Source: Thauera aromatica K172 (GTDB lineage Bacteria; Pseudomonadota; Gammaproteobacteria; Burkholderiales; Rhodocyclaceae). From it: a DNA stretch of 64,000 nucleotides. The translations under genes and the position numbers were made by a program. Under the pieces are notes generated by a model. That model was not told where the DNA came from. It was given only the letters and a program-made list of their open reading frames with translations, and did not search any database. This document shows, in pieces, positions 36,027-46,392 of the stretch (position 1 is the stretch's first letter; each line of letters begins with the position of its first letter). The stretch lies in the NCBI RefSeq assembly GCF_003030465.1, contig NZ_CP028339.1, forward strand, positions 3,480,041 through 3,544,040, written 5' to 3'.

Positions 36027-37882
36027 CGTTCATGCCCCACCTCCTCCTGCATCGCACCCTGTGGCTGCTTGCCATGCTCGCGAGCCTGTTCGCCTCCGCC
36101 GCGCACGCCAACCCGATCGCACCCGAAAAGGCGTTCGCGCTGCGCGCGCAGGCGCTCGATGCGCAGACGGTGGAAGTCGTGTTCGAGGTGACCAAGGACT
36201 ACTACCTGTACGGCGACAAGTTCCGCTTCGAGGCCGAACCCGCCACGGTCGTCTTCGGCACGCCTGAGAAACCCGCCGGCGAACGCCACCGGGACGAGTT
36301 CTTCGGCGAAGTCGAAACCCACCGCGGCGAGTTGCGCATCCTGCTGCCGGTGCAGGCGCCGGCGGGCCTCACCCGCTTCGAGCTAATCGCCACCAGCCAG
36401 GGCTGCTGGGACGGCGGCATCTGCTACCCGCCCACCACGCAGAGCGCGGCAATCGACCTCGCCGCCCCCCCGAAACCGGCCGCAAGCGGCGTTCTCGGCA
36501 AACTGCTCGGCAGCGACACCGCCGGGACAGCCCCGGCCGCCACCCTGGCGGCCCTCCCGGACGCCAGCGCGACGCCACCGGACGTGGTCTCCGGCGACGA
36601 AAGCGGCGACGTCGCCCGCCTCCTCGCCGGCGCCAGTGTGCCGCTGATCCTCGCCAGCTTCTTCGGCTTCGGCCTGCTGCTGGCGTTCACGCCGTGCACC
36701 TTCCCGATGATTCCGATCCTGTCCGGAATCATCGTCGGCCAGGGACACAAGGTCTCGCACATGCGCGCCTTCGCGCTGTCGCTGGCCTACGTGCTGGGGA
36801 TGGCGGCCACCTACGCCCTGGCCGGCGTCGCCGCCGGCGTCACCGGCACGATGCTGACCGCGGCGCTGCAGAACGTATGGGTGCTGACGGCCTTCGCCCT
36901 GGTGTTCGTGCTGCTGTCGCTGTCGATGTTCGGCTTCTACGAGCTGCAGCTGCCCTCCGCGCTGCAAAGCCGGCTCGCCGACAGCGCCAGCCACAGCAAG
37001 GGCGGCAGCCTGGGCGGAGTGACCGCGATGGGCGTGCTCTCGGCGCTGATCGTCGGCCCCTGCGTGGCCGCACCGCTGGCCGGCGCGCTGCTCTACATCG
37101 CCCGGACCGGGGACGCCGTGCTCGGCGGCTGGGCACTGTTCGCGATGGGGCTGGGGATGGGCGCGCCGCTGCTCGCGGTGGGGGTGGCGTCGCGCTCGCT
37201 GCTGCCCAAGGTGGGGCCGTGGATGGAAGGCGTGAAGCAGACCTTCGGCGTACTGCTGCTGGCGGTGGCGCTGTGGATGCTGACTCCGGTACTGCCGGCG
37301 CTGGCGGCGATGCTGGGGTGGGCGGCGCTGCTGCTGTTTTCCGGCATCTTCCTGCATGCGCTCGACCCCCTGCCTGCGCATGCACGGGGCTGGATGCGTC
37401 TGGGCAAGGGCGTCGGCGTGGCGCTCGCGATCGCCGGCGCGGCGGTCCTGGTGGGGGCGCTTGCCGGCTCGCGCGACCCGCTGCAGCCGCTCGCCGTGCT
37501 GCGCGCCCAGGCCGGGGGGGCGGTGACGCAGCCGCAGTTCGAAAAAGTGCGCTCGATCGCCGAGCTCGACGCGCGGCTGGCCGCCACCGACCGCCCGGTC
37601 ATGCTCGATTTCTATGCCGACTGGTGCGTGTCGTGCAAGGAAATGGAGCGCTTCACCTTCACCGATCCCCGCGTCGCCGAGCGCATGGGCCAGATGCTGC
37701 TGCTGAAGGCCGACGTCACCGCCAACGACGACGAGCACAAGGCCCTGCTCAAGCGCTTCGGCCTGTTCGGCCCGCCCGGCATCCTCTTCTTCGACGCCCG
37801 CGGCCAGGAGCGCCAGGGGCTGCGCGTGGTCGGCTTCATGAAGGCCGAGCCCTTCGCCAGCGTGCTGGAGCGCGCCCTGTAG
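36023..37882 (+). CDS. dsbD: Thiol:disulfide interchange protein DsbD
   Basis: A 619-residue inner membrane protein that carries electrons from cytoplasmic thioredoxin to periplasmic DsbC and CcmG. After a signal peptide (ending SAAHA) the N-terminal domain has the CWDGGICYPP pair; eight helices follow with the Cys in FTPCTFPMIPILSG and GPCVAAPLAG; the C-terminal thioredoxin-like domain has DWCVSCKEME. All six redox cysteines are present. It starts inside the cutA stop codon; an in-frame ATG at 36032 is an alternative start. Confidence 0.95.
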   Translation: MTFMPHLLLHRTLWLLAMLASLFASAAHANPIAPEKAFALRAQALDAQTVEVVFEVTKDYYLYGDKFRFEAEPATVVFGTPEKPAGERHRDEFFGEVETHRGELRILLPVQAPAGLTRFELIATSQGCWDGGICYPPTTQSAAIDLAAPPKPAASGVLGKLLGSDTAGTAPAATLAALPDASATPPDVVSGDESGDVARLLAGASVPLILASFFGFGLLLAFTPCTFPMIPILSGIIVGQGHKVSHMRAFALSLAYVLGMAATYALAGVAAGVTGTMLTAALQNVWVLTAFALVFVLLSLSMFGFYELQLPSALQSRLADSASHSKGGSLGGVTAMGVLSALIVGPCVAAPLAGALLYIARTGDAVLGGWALFAMGLGMGAPLLAVGVASRSLLPKVGPWMEGVKQTFGVLLLAVALWMLTPVLPALAAMLGWAALLLFSGIFLHALDPLPAHARGWMRLGKGVGVALAIAGAAVLVGALAGSRDPLQPLAVLRAQAGGAVTQPQFEKVRSIAELDARLAATDRPVMLDFYADWCVSCKEMERFTFTDPRVAERMGQMLLLKADVTANDDEHKALLKRFGLFGPPGILFFDARGQERQGLRVVGFMKAEPFASVLERAL

Positions 37883-37937
37883 CGCGCCGTTTTCCCCTAC
37901 AATCCCGGCTTTCTCCCTTTCGGCTCAGTCCCTTTCC

Positions 37938-38552
37938 ATGTTTTCCGGCATCATCGCGGCGGTCGGCCGCATCGAACACATCGAGCCGCTCGCCGGAGGC
38001 GTGCGCCTGACCGTCGACACCTGCGGCCTCGATCTCGGGGACGTCATCGTCGGCGACAGCATCGCCAACAGCGGCGTGTGCCTCACCGTGATCGCGCGCG
38101 ACGGCGCCAAAGTGAAGTTCGACGTCTCGCGCGAGACGCTCGACTGCACCGTCGGCCTCGACCTCGCCGGCGCCGAAGTCAACCTGGAAAAGGCGCTGAG
38201 CCTGGCCGACCGCCTCGGCGGGCACCTCGTCACCGGCCACGTCGACGGGGTCGGCGAAGTGCTCAAGTTCGAACCGGTGGGCGAGAGCCACGAACTCGTG
38301 ATCCGCGCCCCGGCGGCGATCGCCGGCTACATCGCGAAGAAAGGCTCGATCACCGTGAACGGCGTCAGCCTCACCGTCAATCGCGTCGAAGGGCGCGACT
38401 TCTCGATCAACCTGATCCCGCACACGGTCGCGGTCACCAACCTCAAGCACCTGAGCGCCGGCAGCCGGGTCAATCTCGAAATCGACCTCATCGCGCGCTA
38501 CGTCGAGCGCATGCTCGCCTGGCGCAGCGAGGAAGCCGGCTCCGCGGCCTGA
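37938..38552 (+). CDS. ribE: Riboflavin synthase alpha subunit
   Basis: A 204-residue protein with two lumazine-binding barrels. [12 protein letters not shown] starts repeat 1, with NSGVCLTV; repeat 2 has [12 protein letters not shown] and [13 protein letters not shown]. It dismutates two 6,7-dimethyl-8-ribityllumazine into riboflavin. It opens the ribE-ribB-ribH-nusB run. No FMN riboswitch is visible in the 55 bp upstream. Confidence 0.95.
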   Translation: MFSGIIAAVGRIEHIEPLAGGVRLTVDTCGLDLGDVIVGDSIANSGVCLTVIARDGAKVKFDVSRETLDCTVGLDLAGAEVNLEKALSLADRLGGHLVTGHVDGVGEVLKFEPVGESHELVIRAPAAIAGYIAKKGSITVNGVSLTVNRVEGRDFSINLIPHTVAVTNLKHLSAGSRVNLEIDLIARYVERMLAWRSEEAGSAA

Positions 38553-38597
38553 ATGCCGTCCGCCAAGCGCCGCCGCAACGCCCACAAAGGAAACAGC

Positions 38598-39689
38598 ATG
38601 AGCGCACTCGCGCCGATCACCGACATCATCGCCGACATCAAGGCCGGCAAAATGGTCATCCTGGTCGACGAGGAAGACCGCGAGAACGAGGGCGACCTCG
38701 TCATGGCGGCCGAATTCGTCACTCCGGAAGCGATCAACTTCATGGCCCGATACGGCCGCGGCCTGATCTGCCTGACGCTCACCGACGAGCGCTGCCGCCA
38801 GCTCGGCCTGCAGCAGATGGTGCGCGACAACCGCACCCCGCACGGCACCGCGTTCACGGTCTCGATCGAAGCCGCCACCGGCGTCACCACCGGCATTTCG
38901 GCGCACGATCGCGCGCGCACCGTGCAGGTCGCCGTCGCCCGCCACGCCAAGCCGGACGACATCGTCACTCCCGGCCACATCTTCCCGCTCACCGCGCAGA
39001 AGGGCGGCGTGCTGATCCGCGCCGGCCACACCGAGGCCGGCTGCGACCTCGCCCAGCTCGCCGGACTGGAGCCGGCCGCGGTGATCTGCGAGATCCTCAA
39101 GGACGACGGCACCATGGCCCGCCTGCCCGATCTCATCGACTTCGGCAAGGAGCACGGCCTCAAGATCGGCGCCATCCGCGACCTGATCGAATACCGCGCC
39201 GCCACCGAGCACCTGGTGGAGAAGGTCAGCGAGAAGGACGTCGACACGCCGCATGGCCGCTTCCGCCTCACTGCCTTCGAGGAAAAGACTTCGGGCGACA
39301 TCCATTTCGCCCTCTCGCGCGGCGACATCACGCCCGAGCGCGAAACCCTGGTGCGGGTGCACGAGCCGATCTCGGTGCTCGACTTCCTCGACTCCGGCAG
39401 CGGCAAGCACAGCTTCCCCGTCAACCAGGCGCTCGCCGCCCTGGCCGCGGCCGAAGCCGGCGTGATCGTGCTGCTGTACCGCCCCCAATCGGGGCGTGAA
39501 CTACTGGCCTGCCTCGACGGCAACCTGGACCGCCCGCCCGTGAAATGGGACGCGCGCCTGTTCGGCGTCGGTGCCCAGATCCTGCGCGCGCTCAACGTCG
39601 GCAAGATGCGCCTGCTCGCCAGCCCGCGCAAGATCCCGAGCATGACCGGCTTCGGCCTCGAAATCACCGGTTTCGTCGACAAGAACTGA
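38598..39689 (+). CDS. ribB: DHBP synthase with degenerate RibA-like tail (RibBX)
   Basis: A 363-residue protein. Residues 1 to about 205 are 3,4-dihydroxy-2-butanone-4-phosphate synthase with the acidic metal loop [23 protein letters not shown] and [15 protein letters not shown]. The remainder has the length of GTP cyclohydrolase II but lacks the zinc-binding CDCG cysteines and the catalytic HRQEGR region (here YRPQSGREL), so it should not hydrolyse GTP. This matches the RibBX form described in proteobacteria, where a separate RibA is needed. Start ATG follows AAAGGAAACAGC. Confidence 0.92.
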   Translation: MSALAPITDIIADIKAGKMVILVDEEDRENEGDLVMAAEFVTPEAINFMARYGRGLICLTLTDERCRQLGLQQMVRDNRTPHGTAFTVSIEAATGVTTGISAHDRARTVQVAVARHAKPDDIVTPGHIFPLTAQKGGVLIRAGHTEAGCDLAQLAGLEPAAVICEILKDDGTMARLPDLIDFGKEHGLKIGAIRDLIEYRAATEHLVEKVSEKDVDTPHGRFRLTAFEEKTSGDIHFALSRGDITPERETLVRVHEPISVLDFLDSGSGKHSFPVNQALAALAAAEAGVIVLLYRPQSGRELLACLDGNLDRPPVKWDARLFGVGAQILRALNVGKMRLLASPRKIPSMTGFGLEITGFVDKN

Positions 39690-39710
39690 ACTCCTCGCGA
39701 AGATAAAACC

Positions 39711-40214
39711 ATGCAACGCACCCAACCCGAAACCGCCCGCAAACAGTCGCGCTACGACGGCATCGCCGAGATCGACCCCGACTTCAACGGCGCCGGCCTG
39801 CGCGTCGGCGTGGTCATGGCCCGCTTCAACCTCGACATCTGCGAAGGCCTGCTGTCGGCCTGCACCGACGAGCTGTTGCGCCTGGGCGTGGCCCGCGCCG
39901 ACATCCGCATCGCCACCGTGCCCGGCGCGCTGGAAATTCCCCTGGTGCTGCAGACGATGGCCAACAGCGGCCGCTTCGACGCCCTGGTCGCGCTCGGCGC
40001 GGTGGTCCGCGGCGAGACCTACCACTTCGAACTGGTGTCGAATGAGATGGGCGCCGGCATCACCCGCGTCGGCCTCGACACCGGCCTGCCGATCGCCAAC
40101 GGCGTGCTCACCACCGAAGACGAGGACCAGGCCCTGGCCCGCATGAGCGAGAAAGGTGCCGACTGCGCCCGTGCCGCGGTCGAAATGGCCCGCCTGCTGA
40201 AGGTGCTGCGATGA
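39711..40214 (+). CDS. ribH: 6,7-dimethyl-8-ribityllumazine synthase
   Basis: A 167-residue lumazine synthase: [45 protein letters not shown] (catalytic His) and [18 protein letters not shown]. It joins the ribB and pyrimidine branches and feeds RibE. Its stop overlaps the start of nusB by four bases. Confidence 0.95.
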   Translation: MQRTQPETARKQSRYDGIAEIDPDFNGAGLRVGVVMARFNLDICEGLLSACTDELLRLGVARADIRIATVPGALEIPLVLQTMANSGRFDALVALGAVVRGETYHFELVSNEMGAGITRVGLDTGLPIANGVLTTEDEDQALARMSEKGADCARAAVEMARLLKVLR

Positions 40215-40714
40215 CCGATTCCACCCCGTCGAACCCACTCCCGGAAGACGCCGCCAGCCCCAACCCGACGAGCAAGATGGCCCGCCGCCGGGCCCGCGAA
40301 CTGGCCCTGCAGGGCGTCTACCAGTGGCTGCTGTCGGGCAATCCGATGGCCACCGTGCAGCGCCACCTGGAATCGGAAACCGAGCGTCTCGACCGCGTCG
40401 ACCGCGAACTGTTCGTCAGCCTGCTGCGCGGCGCGATCGCCAGCGCGGACGAGTTGCGCGCGGTGTTCACGCCGCTGCTGAGCCGCCCGGTGAGCGAGCT
40501 GTCGCCGATCGAGCACGCGATCCTGCTGCTCGGCACCCACGAGCTGCGCCACAACCTCGACACGCCTTACCGGGTGGTGATCAACGAGGCCATCGAGCTC
40601 GCCAAGGGCTACGGCGGCACCGACGGCCACAAGTTCGTCAACGGCGTCCTCGACAAGCTCGCCGCCCGCCTGCGCCCGCAAGAAGTCGAAGCCGCGCGCG
40701 CGGCAAAGGGCTGA
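40211..40714 (+). CDS. nusB: Transcription antitermination factor NusB
   Basis: A 167-residue all-helical protein: [67 protein letters not shown]. It binds boxA RNA with NusE in rRNA antitermination. The ribH-nusB pairing is widely conserved. The hyp genes begin 18 bp after its stop and may be read through from this transcript. Confidence 0.95.
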   Translation: MTDSTPSNPLPEDAASPNPTSKMARRRARELALQGVYQWLLSGNPMATVQRHLESETERLDRVDRELFVSLLRGAIASADELRAVFTPLLSRPVSELSPIEHAILLLGTHELRHNLDTPYRVVINEAIELAKGYGGTDGHKFVNGVLDKLAARLRPQEVEAARAAKG

Positions 40715-40732
40715 CGCCCGCCACCACCGCGC

Positions 40733-41074
40733 ATGCACGAACTGTCCCTCGCCGAAGGGGTCCGGGAAATCATCGACGAGGCCGCCGCGGCCCAGCGCTT
40801 CCGCCGCGTGCACGCGATCATCCTCGAAATCGGCGAACTGGCCGCGGTCGAGACCGAGTCCCTGCAGTTCTGTCTCCAGTTCGTGCTGCGCGGCACGATC
40901 GCCGATGGCGCGGCGATCCAGATGGAAACGGTTGCCGGCAGCGGGCACTGCCCCGGCTGCGGGCGGACGGTGGCGATCCGCGAACGCTACGCCCCCTGCC
41001 CGGAATGCGGCGGCTTCGGCGTGGAACCCTGCGCCGGTACCGGAATGCGGGTGCGGGCGCTCGAAGTCGCGTGA
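40733..41074 (+). CDS. hypA: Hydrogenase nickel incorporation protein HypA
   Basis: A 113-residue metallochaperone. The N-terminal MHELSLAEG carries the nickel ligands His2 and Glu3; the zinc site uses two CxxC pairs (CPGCG and CPECG). It works with HypB to insert Ni into the hydrogenase large subunit. First gene of hypABFCDE. Confidence 0.94.
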   Translation: MHELSLAEGVREIIDEAAAAQRFRRVHAIILEIGELAAVETESLQFCLQFVLRGTIADGAAIQMETVAGSGHCPGCGRTVAIRERYAPCPECGGFGVEPCAGTGMRVRALEVA

Positions 41075-41098
41075 GCAGGACGAGCGCGGGAGGACAGG

Positions 41099-42040
41099 AT
41101 GTGCACGACATGCGGATGCGGTGGCGGGGAAGCGCGGATCGGTGCCGTCTTCGGCGGCCGCAAAAAGGCACGCAAGGCAGCGGCGCGCGAGGCGGATGAA
41201 CGGCCGCCGGCCGAGCCCTCTCACCGCTGGCGCGCGTTGACCGCCGACACGCCTGCACAGCGCGCGCCCGGGAACGTCCGCGACCTCCCCGCTGCCGACC
41301 TCCCCGGCCACCGGCCACCGCCCGCGGCCCCCGCCGTACCTGCCGACGCCCCCTCCACCGCGACGCGGATGCTGGCGATCGAGCGCGACCTTCTCGCCCG
41401 CAACAACACCCTCGCCGCCGCCAACCGCGCCGCCTTCGCCGCGCGCAGCATCTTCGCCCTGAACCTGGTGTCGAGCCCCGGCTCGGGCAAGACCTCGCTC
41501 CTCGTGCGCATGCTCCAGGAGCTCGCCGGGCGCATCCCGGCAGCGGTCATCGAAGGCGACCAGCAGACCGAATTCGACGCCGAGCGCATCCGCGCCGCCG
41601 GCGTGCCGGCGCTGCAGATCAACACCGGCAAGGGCTGCCATCTCGATGCCGGCATGATCGCGCGCGCGCTGGCGCGGATGGACCTCGCCGCGGGCAGCCT
41701 GCTGCTGATCGAGAACGTCGGCAATCTCGTCTGCCCGGCCGCGTTCGACCTCGGCGAAGCGCACAAGGTGGCGATCCTGTCGGTCACCGAGGGCGAGGAC
41801 AAGCCGCTCAAGTATCCCGACCTGTTCGCCGCCGCCGACCTGCTGCTGCTCAACAAGGTGGACCTGCTGCCCCACCTCGCCTTCGATACGCAGCGTGCGA
41901 TCGACTACGCCCTGCGGCTCAATCCGCGCCTGCGCGTGATCCGGACTTCGGCGACCACCGGCGCGGGCGTGGGCGAATGGATCGACTGGATCGAAGCCGG
42001 GCTGGCGGCGGCACGCGCCGGGCGCGGCGCGAGCACATGA
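41099..42040 (+). CDS. hypB: Hydrogenase/urease nickel GTPase HypB
   Basis: A 313-residue SIMIBI-class GTPase. The N-terminal high-affinity nickel motif is [11 protein letters not shown]; no poly-His stretch is present, only an Ala/Pro-rich linker. The G domain has [18 protein letters not shown] (P loop, about residues 122-139), [10 protein letters not shown], and [11 protein letters not shown] (NKxD). The metal site at the dimer interface is GKGCHLD. Its stop overlaps the hypF start. Confidence 0.94.
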   Translation: MCTTCGCGGGEARIGAVFGGRKKARKAAAREADERPPAEPSHRWRALTADTPAQRAPGNVRDLPAADLPGHRPPPAAPAVPADAPSTATRMLAIERDLLARNNTLAAANRAAFAARSIFALNLVSSPGSGKTSLLVRMLQELAGRIPAAVIEGDQQTEFDAERIRAAGVPALQINTGKGCHLDAGMIARALARMDLAAGSLLLIENVGNLVCPAAFDLGEAHKVAILSVTEGEDKPLKYPDLFAAADLLLLNKVDLLPHLAFDTQRAIDYALRLNPRLRVIRTSATTGAGVGEWIDWIEAGLAAARAGRGAST

Positions 42041-43341
42041 ACGCCGCCACCGACCATGCGCCGCCGGCCGCCGGGACGGGCGCGAACGACTCATCCACGC
42101 CCGCGGGCGCGCTGCACGGCGAGGCGCTGGCGCTGCCCTCGATCGGCGCACCGGCGCGCGCCGACACACGGCCGATCCTCGCCCTCGGCGCCTGGTTCAA
42201 GCACGCCGCCTGTCTGCTCGAGCACGGCCACGCGCGCTTCGGCCCCAACCGGGGCGACCTCGACAACGCCGATGCCTGCCGCGGCGTCGAGCCCGCGGTC
42301 GCCGCCCTGCTCGCCGCCTCCGGGCGCCCACCGCGCGCGGTCGCCCACGACCTCCATCCCGATTTCCACTCCACCCGCATCGCCCTCGCCACCGCTGCGC
42401 GGCTGGGAGTACCGGCGTTCGGTGTCCAGCACCACCACGCCCACGCCGGCGCCGTGCTCGCCGAGCACGGCCGCTTCGACGCCCGCCCAGTGCTCGCCCT
42501 CGCCCTCGACGGTGTCGGCCTGGGCAGCGACGGCGGCGCCTGGGGCGGCGAGTTGCTGTGGGTCGCGGGAGCGGAGTTCGTCCGCCTCGGCCACCTGCGC
42601 CCGCTACCCCTGCCCGGCGGCGACCGCGCCGCGCGCGAACCGTGGCGCATCGCCGCCGCACTCCTCCACGCCGGCGGTCGCGGCGCCGAGATCGCCCGCC
42701 GTTTCGCCCGCCAGCCGGCGGCGGCACAGCTCGGCCAGGTGCTCGCCCGCCCGGCGCTGTGCCCCCCCACCAGCAGCCTCGGCCGCCACTTCGACGCCGC
42801 CGCCGGTCTGCTCGGAATCTGCGAGGTCATGGGAACGGAAGCGGAAGCCGCGCTCGCCCTCGAAGCGCTCGCCGCGCGCAGCCCCGTGCCGGCGGTGGCG
42901 CGCGGCAACTGGCGCATCCTCGCCCCCCCGGCGGCCCCGGCGCCGGCCGCGGGCGGCGCCGACCGGTCCGCGGGCCGCTTCGACACGGCCGCTTCTTCGC
43001 CCCCCGGTACGCTTCCTCTGCTCGAACTCGACCTCCATCCCCTGCTCCTCGGCCTCGCCGACGAGACCGACGCCGCGCGCGGCGCGGCGCGCTTCCAGGC
43101 CACCGTGGCGGCGGCGCTGGTGGACTGGGTGGAGCACGCACGCATCGCGAGCGGCTGCGACACCGTCGTCCTCTGCGGCGGCTGTCTGCACAACCACCTG
43201 CTCTCGGCCGCGCTCCAATCTGCCCTCGGCGCGCGCGGCCTGACCGTGCTCGGCGCGCAGCGGCTGTCGCCCGGCGATGCCAGCCTCGCCCTCGGCCAGG
43301 CCTGGGTCGCCCACCACCGTCTCGCCACACCGGAGTCCTGA
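42037..43341 (+). CDS. hypF: Short HypF (carbamoyltransferase domain only)
   Basis: A 434-residue protein equivalent to the C-terminal Kae1-like part of Hyp[29 protein letters not shown], the metal-binding [35 protein letters not shown] and [11 protein letters not shown]. The acylphosphatase, zinc-finger and YrdC domains of full HypF (about 750 residues) are missing. Cupriavidus carries a comparable short HypF1 that is functional, so this may be natural, but it would need carbamoyl-adenylate made by another protein or domain. The start ATG overlaps the hypB stop (ATGA). Confidence 0.88.
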   Translation: MNAATDHAPPAAGTGANDSSTPAGALHGEALALPSIGAPARADTRPILALGAWFKHAACLLEHGHARFGPNRGDLDNADACRGVEPAVAALLAASGRPPRAVAHDLHPDFHSTRIALATAARLGVPAFGVQHHHAHAGAVLAEHGRFDARPVLALALDGVGLGSDGGAWGGELLWVAGAEFVRLGHLRPLPLPGGDRAAREPWRIAAALLHAGGRGAEIARRFARQPAAAQLGQVLARPALCPPTSSLGRHFDAAAGLLGICEVMGTEAEAALALEALAARSPVPAVARGNWRILAPPAAPAPAAGGADRSAGRFDTAASSPPGTLPLLELDLHPLLLGLADETDAARGAARFQATVAAALVDWVEHARIASGCDTVVLCGGCLHNHLLSAALQSALGARGLTVLGAQRLSPGDASLALGQAWVAHHRLATPES

Positions 43342-43343
43342 GC

Positions 43344-43610
43344 ATGTGCCTCGCCCTTCCCGCCCGCATCGTCGAACTGCTCGACGGCGAGCTGTGCCGC
43401 GTCGAACTGGGCGGCGTGCGCAAGGAAATCTCGCTCGCCCTCGTCGACGACGCCGCGGTCGGCGATTACGTCATCGTGCACGTCGGCTACGCCCTGACCC
43501 GGCTCGATCCGGCAGAAGCCGAGCGCACCCTGGCGCTGTTCGCTGCCGCCGGCCTCGATCCTGGCACCGCCCGCGATCACCCTGATGCGGAGCGGGGGAG
43601 CGACGCATGA
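43344..43610 (+). CDS. hypC: Hydrogenase maturation chaperone HypC
   Basis: An 88-residue protein with the invariant N-terminus [12 protein letters not shown] (Cys2 binds the Fe(CN)2CO unit) and the OB-like segment [17 protein letters not shown]. It shuttles the iron unit from HypD to the large subunit. The hypD start overlaps its stop (ATGA). Confidence 0.94.
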   Translation: MCLALPARIVELLDGELCRVELGGVRKEISLALVDDAAVGDYVIVHVGYALTRLDPAEAERTLALFAAAGLDPGTARDHPDAERGSDA

Positions 43611-44749
43611 AGTACATCGACGAATTCCGCGACGGCCGCCTTGCCGCCGGGCTGGCGCGGGCGATCGCGCACGAGGTCGCCCCCGGCCGCGACTACGCCT
43701 TCATGGAATTCTGCGGCGGCCACACCCATGCGATCGCACGCTACGCCGTCACCGACTTGCTGCCGCCCACGGTGCGCATGATCCACGGCCCCGGCTGTCC
43801 GGTGTGCGTGCTGCCGATCGGGCGCATCGACCTGGCGATCGGGCTGGCGCTGGCGCGTCCCGAAGTCATCCTCTGCACCTACGGCGACTGCCTGCGCGTA
43901 CCCGCCTCCGGCGGCCTGTCGCTGATGAAGGCGAGGGCGCGCGGCGCCGACGTGCGCATGGTGTATTCGCCGGCCGACGCGCTCGCCCTCGCGGTGCGCG
44001 AACCGGCGCGCGAAGTGGTGTTCTTCGCCATCGGCTTCGAGACCACCACTCCGCCCACCGCACTCGTGCTGCGCGCGGCCGCGGCGCAGCGGCTGGACAA
44101 CTTCAGCGTGATCTGCAACCACGTGCTGACTCCGGCGGCGATCGCCGCGATCCTCGAATCGCCCGAAGTGCGCGAGCTCGGCACGGTGGCGCTGGACGGC
44201 TTCATCGGCCCCGCCCACGTGTCCACGGTGATCGGCAGCCGGCCCTACGAGCGCTTCGCCGCCGCGCACCGCAAGCCAGTCGTGATCGCCGGGTTCGAGC
44301 CGCTCGACGTGATCCAGGCGATCCGCATGCTGATCCGCCAGGTCAACGACGGCCGCGCCGAAGTCGAGAACGAATTCACCCGCGCCGTCACCCGCGACGG
44401 CAACCGCAAGGCCCAGGCGCTCGTCGCCGCCACCTTCGAGCCGCGCCCCAGCTTCGAATGGCGCGGCCTCGGCGCCGTGGCCGATTCGGCCCTGCGCATC
44501 CGCCCCGCCTTCGCGCGCTGGGACGCCGAGCGGAAATTCGCCCTCGCCGACCGCCCGGTGCCCGACCACAAGGCCTGCGCCTGCGGCGCGATCCTGCGCG
44601 GAGTACGCACTCCCGCCGACTGCAAGCTGTTCGCCACCGCATGCACGCCGGAAACGCCGATGGGCGCGTGCATGGTGTCCTCGGAAGGCGCCTGCGCCGC
44701 GCACTACACCTACGGCCGCTTCCGCGATGCGGCGCGGCGCACGCAATAG
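43607..44749 (+). CDS. hypD: Hydrogenase maturation iron-sulfur protein HypD
   Basis: A 380-residue scaffold for Fe(CN)2CO assembly. Conserved motifs are [24 protein letters not shown] (redox CxxC), [14 protein letters not shown], and the C-terminal [4Fe-4S] ligands in [36 protein letters not shown] with CAAHY. Length is normal for the family. Confidence 0.95.
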   Translation: MKYIDEFRDGRLAAGLARAIAHEVAPGRDYAFMEFCGGHTHAIARYAVTDLLPPTVRMIHGPGCPVCVLPIGRIDLAIGLALARPEVILCTYGDCLRVPASGGLSLMKARARGADVRMVYSPADALALAVREPAREVVFFAIGFETTTPPTALVLRAAAAQRLDNFSVICNHVLTPAAIAAILESPEVRELGTVALDGFIGPAHVSTVIGSRPYERFAAAHRKPVVIAGFEPLDVIQAIRMLIRQVNDGRAEVENEFTRAVTRDGNRKAQALVAATFEPRPSFEWRGLGAVADSALRIRPAFARWDAERKFALADRPVPDHKACACGAILRGVRTPADCKLFATACTPETPMGACMVSSEGACAAHYTYGRFRDAARRTQ

Positions 44750-44777
44750 CGCCCGGCCTTCGGGCCTGTCGCACCGA

Positions 44778-45896
44778 ATGAATGAGGAACGGTTTGCGTC
44801 CCCTCCCGAATTTGAACCCGGAGCCCGCTTTACGATGAATGCCCACCACTCCGCTTCCACCCGAGCGCTGGACCTGCGCCACGGCCGCGTCGATCTGAGC
44901 TTCGGCGCCGGCGGGCGGGCGATGGCCCAGCTCGTCGCCGAACTGTTCGTGCGTGCCTTCGCCAACGACTACCTCGCCCGCGGCGACGACGGCGCGGTGC
45001 TGCCCGCCCCCGCCCCCGGCGAACGCCTGGTGGTGAGCACCGACGCCCACGTCGTCAGCCCGCTGTTCTTCCCCGGCGGTGACATCGGCAGCCTCTCGGT
45101 GCACGGCACGGTCAACGACCTCGCGGTGATGGGCGCCCGCCCGCTGTACCTGACGGCGGGCTTCATCCTCGAGGAAGGCTTCCCTCTCGCCGAGCTGGCG
45201 CGCATCGTCGACTCGATGGCCGCCGCCGCCCGTGCCGCCGGCGTGCACGTGGTGGCCGGCGACACCAAGGTCGTCGAGCAGGGCAAAGGCGACGGCGTAT
45301 TCATCACCACCGCCGGCATCGGCGCCCTGCCCGCCGGGCGCGACCCGGGCGGCGCCCGCGCCCGCCCCGGCGATGCGGTGCTAGTGTCGGGCGCCATCGG
45401 CGAGCACGGCATGGCGATCCTGGCGCAGCGCGAGGCGCTCGCCTTCGAGTCGACGATCGTCTCCGACAGCGCACCGCTGAACGGGCTGGTCGAAGCGCTC
45501 TATGACGCGGTGCCGGCGGCGGCGATCCGCGTCCTGCGCGACCCCACCCGCGGCGGGCTGGCGACCACCCTCAACGAGATCGCCGCCCAGTCGGGCGTAG
45601 GCATCGAGCTGGAGAAAAAGACAATCCCGGTGGCGCCCCAGGTCCGTGCGGCGTGCGAACTGCTCGGCCTCGATCCGCTCTACGTCGCCAACGAAGGCAA
45701 GCTGGTCGCGGTATGCGCCGCGGAGGCCGCCGACGCCCTGCTCGCGGCGATGCGCGCCCACCCGCTAGGCGCACAGGCGGCCTGCATCGGCACCGTCACC
45801 GCCGACCCGCAGCGCTTCGTCCAGATTCGTACCGGCTTCGGCGGGCGGCGCATGGTGGACTGGCTGGCTGGCGAACAGCTGCCGCGGATCTGCTGA
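44778..45896 (+). CDS. hypE: Hydrogenase maturation protein HypE
   Basis: A PurM-like protein of 372 residues (353 if the ATG at 44835, MNAHHSAS, is used; that start is closer to other HypE proteins). LRHGRVDLSFGAGGRAMAQLV, GTVNDLAVMGARP, VVAGDTKVVEQGKGDG and DPTRGGLATTLNEIA are conserved. The last four residues PRIC hold the Cys that receives the carbamoyl group from HypF and is dehydrated to thiocyanate. It is the last gene of the hyp run. Confidence 0.94.
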   Translation: MNEERFASPPEFEPGARFTMNAHHSASTRALDLRHGRVDLSFGAGGRAMAQLVAELFVRAFANDYLARGDDGAVLPAPAPGERLVVSTDAHVVSPLFFPGGDIGSLSVHGTVNDLAVMGARPLYLTAGFILEEGFPLAELARIVDSMAAAARAAGVHVVAGDTKVVEQGKGDGVFITTAGIGALPAGRDPGGARARPGDAVLVSGAIGEHGMAILAQREALAFESTIVSDSAPLNGLVEALYDAVPAAAIRVLRDPTRGGLATTLNEIAAQSGVGIELEKKTIPVAPQVRAACELLGLDPLYVANEGKLVAVCAAEAADALLAAMRAHPLGAQAACIGTVTADPQRFVQIRTGFGGRRMVDWLAGEQLPRIC

Positions 45897-45909
45897 ACGC
45901 CTGCGACAG

Positions 45910-45938
45910 CGGTAATCTGCCATTACAATTGATTACCG
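45910..45938. promoter_or_regulatory. Inverted repeat CGGTAATC-N13-GATTACCG
   Basis: A perfect 8-bp inverted repeat with a 13-base AT-rich centre lies 14 bp after hypE. There is no T run, so it is more likely an operator for the next gene than a terminator. Confidence 0.4.
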
Positions 45939-46047
45939 GCGGATACCCCTCGCAGCGCCGGATTCTCCTATCGTGTTTCCACCGTGGAGACGGCAAGCGC
46001 AGTGCGCGACGGCTCCACTCCGGACACCCTCACCAGGAGCTCGACAA

Positions 46048-46344
46048 ATGAACAAGCGCATTTCCATCCTCGCCACCGCCCTTCTCCTCGCCGCCGGCAG
46101 CGGCTCGGTTCTCGCCAAACAGGAGGGCGCCGGCAAGGCGGTGAAAGGCGGCAGCGCCGCGACCCACATGAGCGAGAAAGGCCTGGGCAACACCAACGGC
46201 CCGAACGCGGCCACCCGCAGCAGCAGCCTGGAGCGCGCCGAAGAGCGCATGAGCGAAAGCGGCCTCGAGCACTCGAAGTCGGGCGAGGCACAGCTTGAAC
46301 GCAAGCCGGAAGACAAGCAGGGCAAGGCCAAGAGCCGGCAATAA
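46048..46344 (+). CDS. Small secreted hydrophilic protein, unknown
   Basis: A 98-residue protein with a signal peptide (MNKRISILATALLLAAGSGSVLA, cut before KQEG). The mature 75 residues are highly charged and low in hydrophobics, with two related segments (THMSEKGLGNTNGPNAA and ERMSESGLEHSKSGEA), suggesting a disordered repeat protein. AGGAGC precedes the ATG by seven bases. No family is recognised. Similar short Lys/Ser/Glu-rich periplasmic proteins occur in related genera. Confidence 0.65.
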   Translation: MNKRISILATALLLAAGSGSVLAKQEGAGKAVKGGSAATHMSEKGLGNTNGPNAATRSSSLERAEERMSESGLEHSKSGEAQLERKPEDKQGKAKSRQ

Positions 46345-46392
46345 CGACCGGGCCCGGAAACCGGCGCCAGCCGCCAGACTCCAGAGCACGAA

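Noticed and set aside
37883-37937. FMN riboswitch before ribE
   Set aside because: Only 55 bases separate dsbD and ribE and no FMN aptamer elements are present.
37836-39488. Minus-strand 550-codon frame opposite ribE and ribB
   Set aside because: It mirrors well-conserved riboflavin genes and has no recognisable protein motif.
38598-39689. Bifunctional RibBA
   Set aside because: The C-terminal domain lacks the zinc-binding cysteines and catalytic residues of GTP cyclohydrolase II.
45910-45938. Intrinsic terminator after hypE
   Set aside because: The inverted repeat has no following T run and a 13-base AT-rich loop.
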